Positions 62,233-64,000 of a stretch of 64,000 bases of DNA are shown piece after piece; the first letter of the stretch is position 1, and each line of letters starts with the position of its first letter. The DNA lies in the NCBI RefSeq assembly GCF_900130035.1, contig NZ_FQXQ01000004.1, positions 186,001 through 250,000 on the forward strand. Reading direction: 5' to 3'. Origin of the DNA: Wenyingzhuangia marina (GTDB lineage Bacteria; Bacteroidota; Bacteroidia; Flavobacteriales; Flavobacteriaceae). A program made the translations under genes and the position numbers. Below the pieces are notes generated by a model that was given only the letters and a program-made list of their open reading frames with translations, ran no database searches and was not told where the DNA came from.

Positions 62233-63498
62233 ATGAAACGAAATATTATAAAATCCTTAAGTTTTATCATATTGTCTTCTTTTATGACTTTAATAAGTTG
62301 TGCAGAAGATATAGGTAATACTCCGTTAGAGAGTAATACAAATGGACCTGGAAAAGTAACAAATGTTACCGTCCAAAATCTTTCAGGAAAAGCAGCAATT
62401 AGATATACATTACCTGATGATCAAGATTTACTATACGTAGTTGCCAAATATCAATTAGAGAATGGTACTGACATGGAGGTGAAATCTTCTTACTATTTAA
62501 ATTTTATGTTGTTAGAAGGTTTTAAAGGAGAAGTTGAGGGAAAAGAAGATATAGAAGTAGAAATTACAGCAGTTAATAGGAGTGAAGTTGCTTCAGAACC
62601 AGTTATAATTACTGTAACGCCTAAAAAAGCACCTATTTATGATGTGCGTTCTTCTTTAAAAGTTGATAATGATTTTGGAGGGATGTCTATATCTGCATTA
62701 AATCCATCTAAAGACAAGGTTTCACTTTTAATAATGCAAAAGAATGATGAGGGGGACTGGGAGCCTACTCCTACAAGTCTCTACGATACTACATTAGATA
62801 CTATTATGAAAAGTGTAAGGGGGCTTGATACAATTCCTAAGGAGTTTCAATTTGTTGTAAGAGATAGATGGTTTAATTATTCAGATACATTATCTCAAAT
62901 AGTAAAACCTTTATATGAAACAGAGATGCCTAAAGCTAATATGAATATTGTTAAATTGTCAAATGATGCACCTTATCATGCAGGACACGTTAATGATAGA
63001 AACTTATTTGATGGAGAGGCTCCTAATTATTGGGCATCTTATTTTTCTGCAAGAAGTTATAGTGGTGATCATCTGGTAACTTTTGATATTGGTGAAGAAG
63101 TTAAACTTAGCCGTATACATTTGAGAAACTTTGGAGAGCCAGTAGGACCTGGTGGAACACGTTTATACTTCTACTTAGGAGCTGTGAAAAAATTTAGACT
63201 TTGGGGTACAAAAACCATAGGTGGAGATCCTGCTACAAATGGTGATTTATCTAATTGGACATTGTTAGGAGAGTATGATGTTATAAAGCCTTCAGGTTTA
63301 CCATATAATTCTGAAGATAATGAAGATTTTATTGCAGGAAGAGATGGTGCTGATTATATGATTCCGATTGATAAGGAGAAGGTACGTTATCTAAGAATAG
63401 AGGGCTTAGAAAACTGGATTGGAGCTAAGTATATGGCTATTAATGAGGTTGAGGTTTATGGAAATCCTGATTTTGTAGAAGAGCCAGAAGAAAATTAA
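62233..63498 (+). CDS. SusE-position lipoprotein with DUF4959, DUF5126 and DUF5000 domains
   Basis: 421 residues from the start at 62233 (MKRNIIKSLSF). Lipobox LISC, then a first immunoglobulin-like domain (GKVTNVTVQNLSGKAAIRY, DUF4959 type), a second domain (about 135-230, DUF5126 type), and a C-terminal discoidin/F5-8C-like domain (DRNLFDGEAPNYWASYF, LVTFDIGEEVKLSRIHLRNF, KKFRLWGT; DUF5000 type). Such proteins occupy the SusE/F position and probably bind glycan at the surface. It starts 20 bp after susD. Confidence 0.88.
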   Translation: MKRNIIKSLSFIILSSFMTLISCAEDIGNTPLESNTNGPGKVTNVTVQNLSGKAAIRYTLPDDQDLLYVVAKYQLENGTDMEVKSSYYLNFMLLEGFKGEVEGKEDIEVEITAVNRSEVASEPVIITVTPKKAPIYDVRSSLKVDNDFGGMSISALNPSKDKVSLLIMQKNDEGDWEPTPTSLYDTTLDTIMKSVRGLDTIPKEFQFVVRDRWFNYSDTLSQIVKPLYETEMPKANMNIVKLSNDAPYHAGHVNDRNLFDGEAPNYWASYFSARSYSGDHLVTFDIGEEVKLSRIHLRNFGEPVGPGGTRLYFYLGAVKKFRLWGTKTIGGDPATNGDLSNWTLLGEYDVIKPSGLPYNSEDNEDFIAGRDGADYMIPIDKEKVRYLRIEGLENWIGAKYMAINEVEVYGNPDFVEEPEEN

Positions 63499-63521
63499 TG
63501 TTCATTAGAAAAAACAAAAAA

Positions 63522-64000
63522 ATGAAAACAGCAAAAAATAAAATTTATAAGGTTATAGCTATAGCCTTGTTATTTTTAGGTGTAACATCATGTTCCAAAA
63601 GTGATGAATATCTAAAGTATACAGAAGGCGGTGAAATTTCTTACACTGGTAGAATAGTTAATTTAAGTATTCATCCGGGTAGAAATAGAGTTAAGGTTGA
63701 AGGGATTATTTTAGCAGATCCTAAAGTAACCGAAGTAAGAGTTTATTGGAATTCTCTTAGAGATTCTGTATCAATTCCTGTGGATAGAACAGAAGACAGA
63801 GATACTATATCATACTATATTAATAACATGGAAGAGAATATTTACAATTTCACTGTTAATACTTTAGATGCTTTGGGAAATAAATCAATACCTACGCAAT
63901 TGACTCAGACAGTGTACGGTGATCGTTATCAATCATCTATCTCAAATAGACCTTTTAAATCAAATACTATCGTAGGAGATAGTATCAATATTTCTTTTTC
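63522..64000 (+). CDS. DUF4998-domain lipoprotein, 3'-truncated
   Basis: The frame is open to the window end; about 159 residues are visible. Signal MKTAKNKIYKVIAIALLFLG with lipobox TSCSKS, then KYTEGGEISYTGRIVNLSIH, PGRNRVKVEGIILADPKVTEV and NIYNFTVNTLDALGNKS, matching DUF4998 proteins that follow DUF4959/DUF5000 lipoproteins in PULs. A start at 63498, overlapping the previous stop, is in frame but less likely. Expected to be a second surface glycan-binding lipoprotein. Confidence 0.85.
   Translation, partial: MKTAKNKIYKVIAIALLFLGVTSCSKSDEYLKYTEGGEISYTGRIVNLSIHPGRNRVKVEGIILADPKVTEVRVYWNSLRDSVSIPVDRTEDRDTISYYINNMEENIYNFTVNTLDALGNKSIPTQLTQTVYGDRYQSSISNRPFKSNTIVGDSINISF

Noticed and set aside
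1-64000. Prophage, insertion sequence, integron, toxin-antitoxin or CRISPR loci
   Set aside because: No transposase, integrase, cas, phage structural or toxin-antitoxin gene was recognised anywhere in the window, and no direct-repeat arrays with spacers.

Overview
The window is AT-rich chromosomal DNA from a member of the Flavobacteriia (Bacteroidota), most likely a marine Flavobacteriaceae. Four things point there: a SusC/SusD pair preceded by a hybrid two-component sensor (HTCS); many -7 boxes of the Bacteroidota form TAnnTTTG and few Shine-Dalgarno sites; gene families typical of this class (DUF6428, DUF4834, DUF6495, YfhO, short BirA without a DNA-binding domain); and the rsfS-ftsH-LUD-cdsA-psd gene order. 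The genus cannot be fixed from the sequence. No phage, transposase, integrase or CRISPR array is visible.

Layout. 1-2.5 kb: the end of an MgtC-family gene, then an arsenic-type operon on the minus strand (arsR, DUF6428, arsenate reductase) with a palindromic operator, and a pentapeptide-repeat gene. 2.6-11.8 kb: metabolic genes on the minus strand (YhcH/YiaL family, fumC, a TlpA-like lipoprotein, PDH E2 and E1-alpha, gcvP). 11.9-20.7 kb: a UbiA-like membrane protein, a phospholipid and membrane quality-control operon (rsfS, ftsH, LUD protein, cdsA, psd, acyl-CoA-binding protein, YceI lipoprotein), birA, a SRPBCC protein, and pyrE head to head with a NUDIX gene. 20.7-28.6 kb: dsbD, then a PAP2 phosphatase, two GT39 glycosyltransferases, a GT2 polyprenyl-phosphate glycosyltransferase and a flippase-like protein, probably for envelope glycolipid decoration. 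28.7-36.3 kb: rpsA with a structured leader, a BadF-type sugar kinase, a basic secreted protein, a DUF2383 protein, and an operon of an outer-membrane protein with a poly-lysine tail, rsmE and murF.

36.3-44.1 kb is a surface-polysaccharide operon (DUF4834, YfhO, two GT4 enzymes, wecB, flippase). 44.2-46.6 kb holds rpsF-rpsR-rplI, DUF6495 and trmH. 46.6-50.2 kb holds an SPFH-epimerase-hypothetical operon and an unknown membrane-anchored protein. 50.3-52.0 kb holds ald, tsaE and tRNA-Leu(GAG). From 52.3 kb to the right edge lies the start of a polysaccharide utilization locus (PUL): HTCS regulator, SusC, SusD, a DUF4959/DUF5000-type lipoprotein and a DUF4998 lipoprotein cut by the window end. 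The enzymes that would name its glycan are outside the window.

Most of the window is ordinary core genome. The points most worth checking are the PUL control region (three copies of TAACTAAA at an exact 14-bp period and a 28-codon upstream ORF), the interlocked pyrE/NUDIX promoters, the rpsA leader, the glycolipid cluster, and the ars operon without a visible efflux pump. I found no clear case of a wholly new system.
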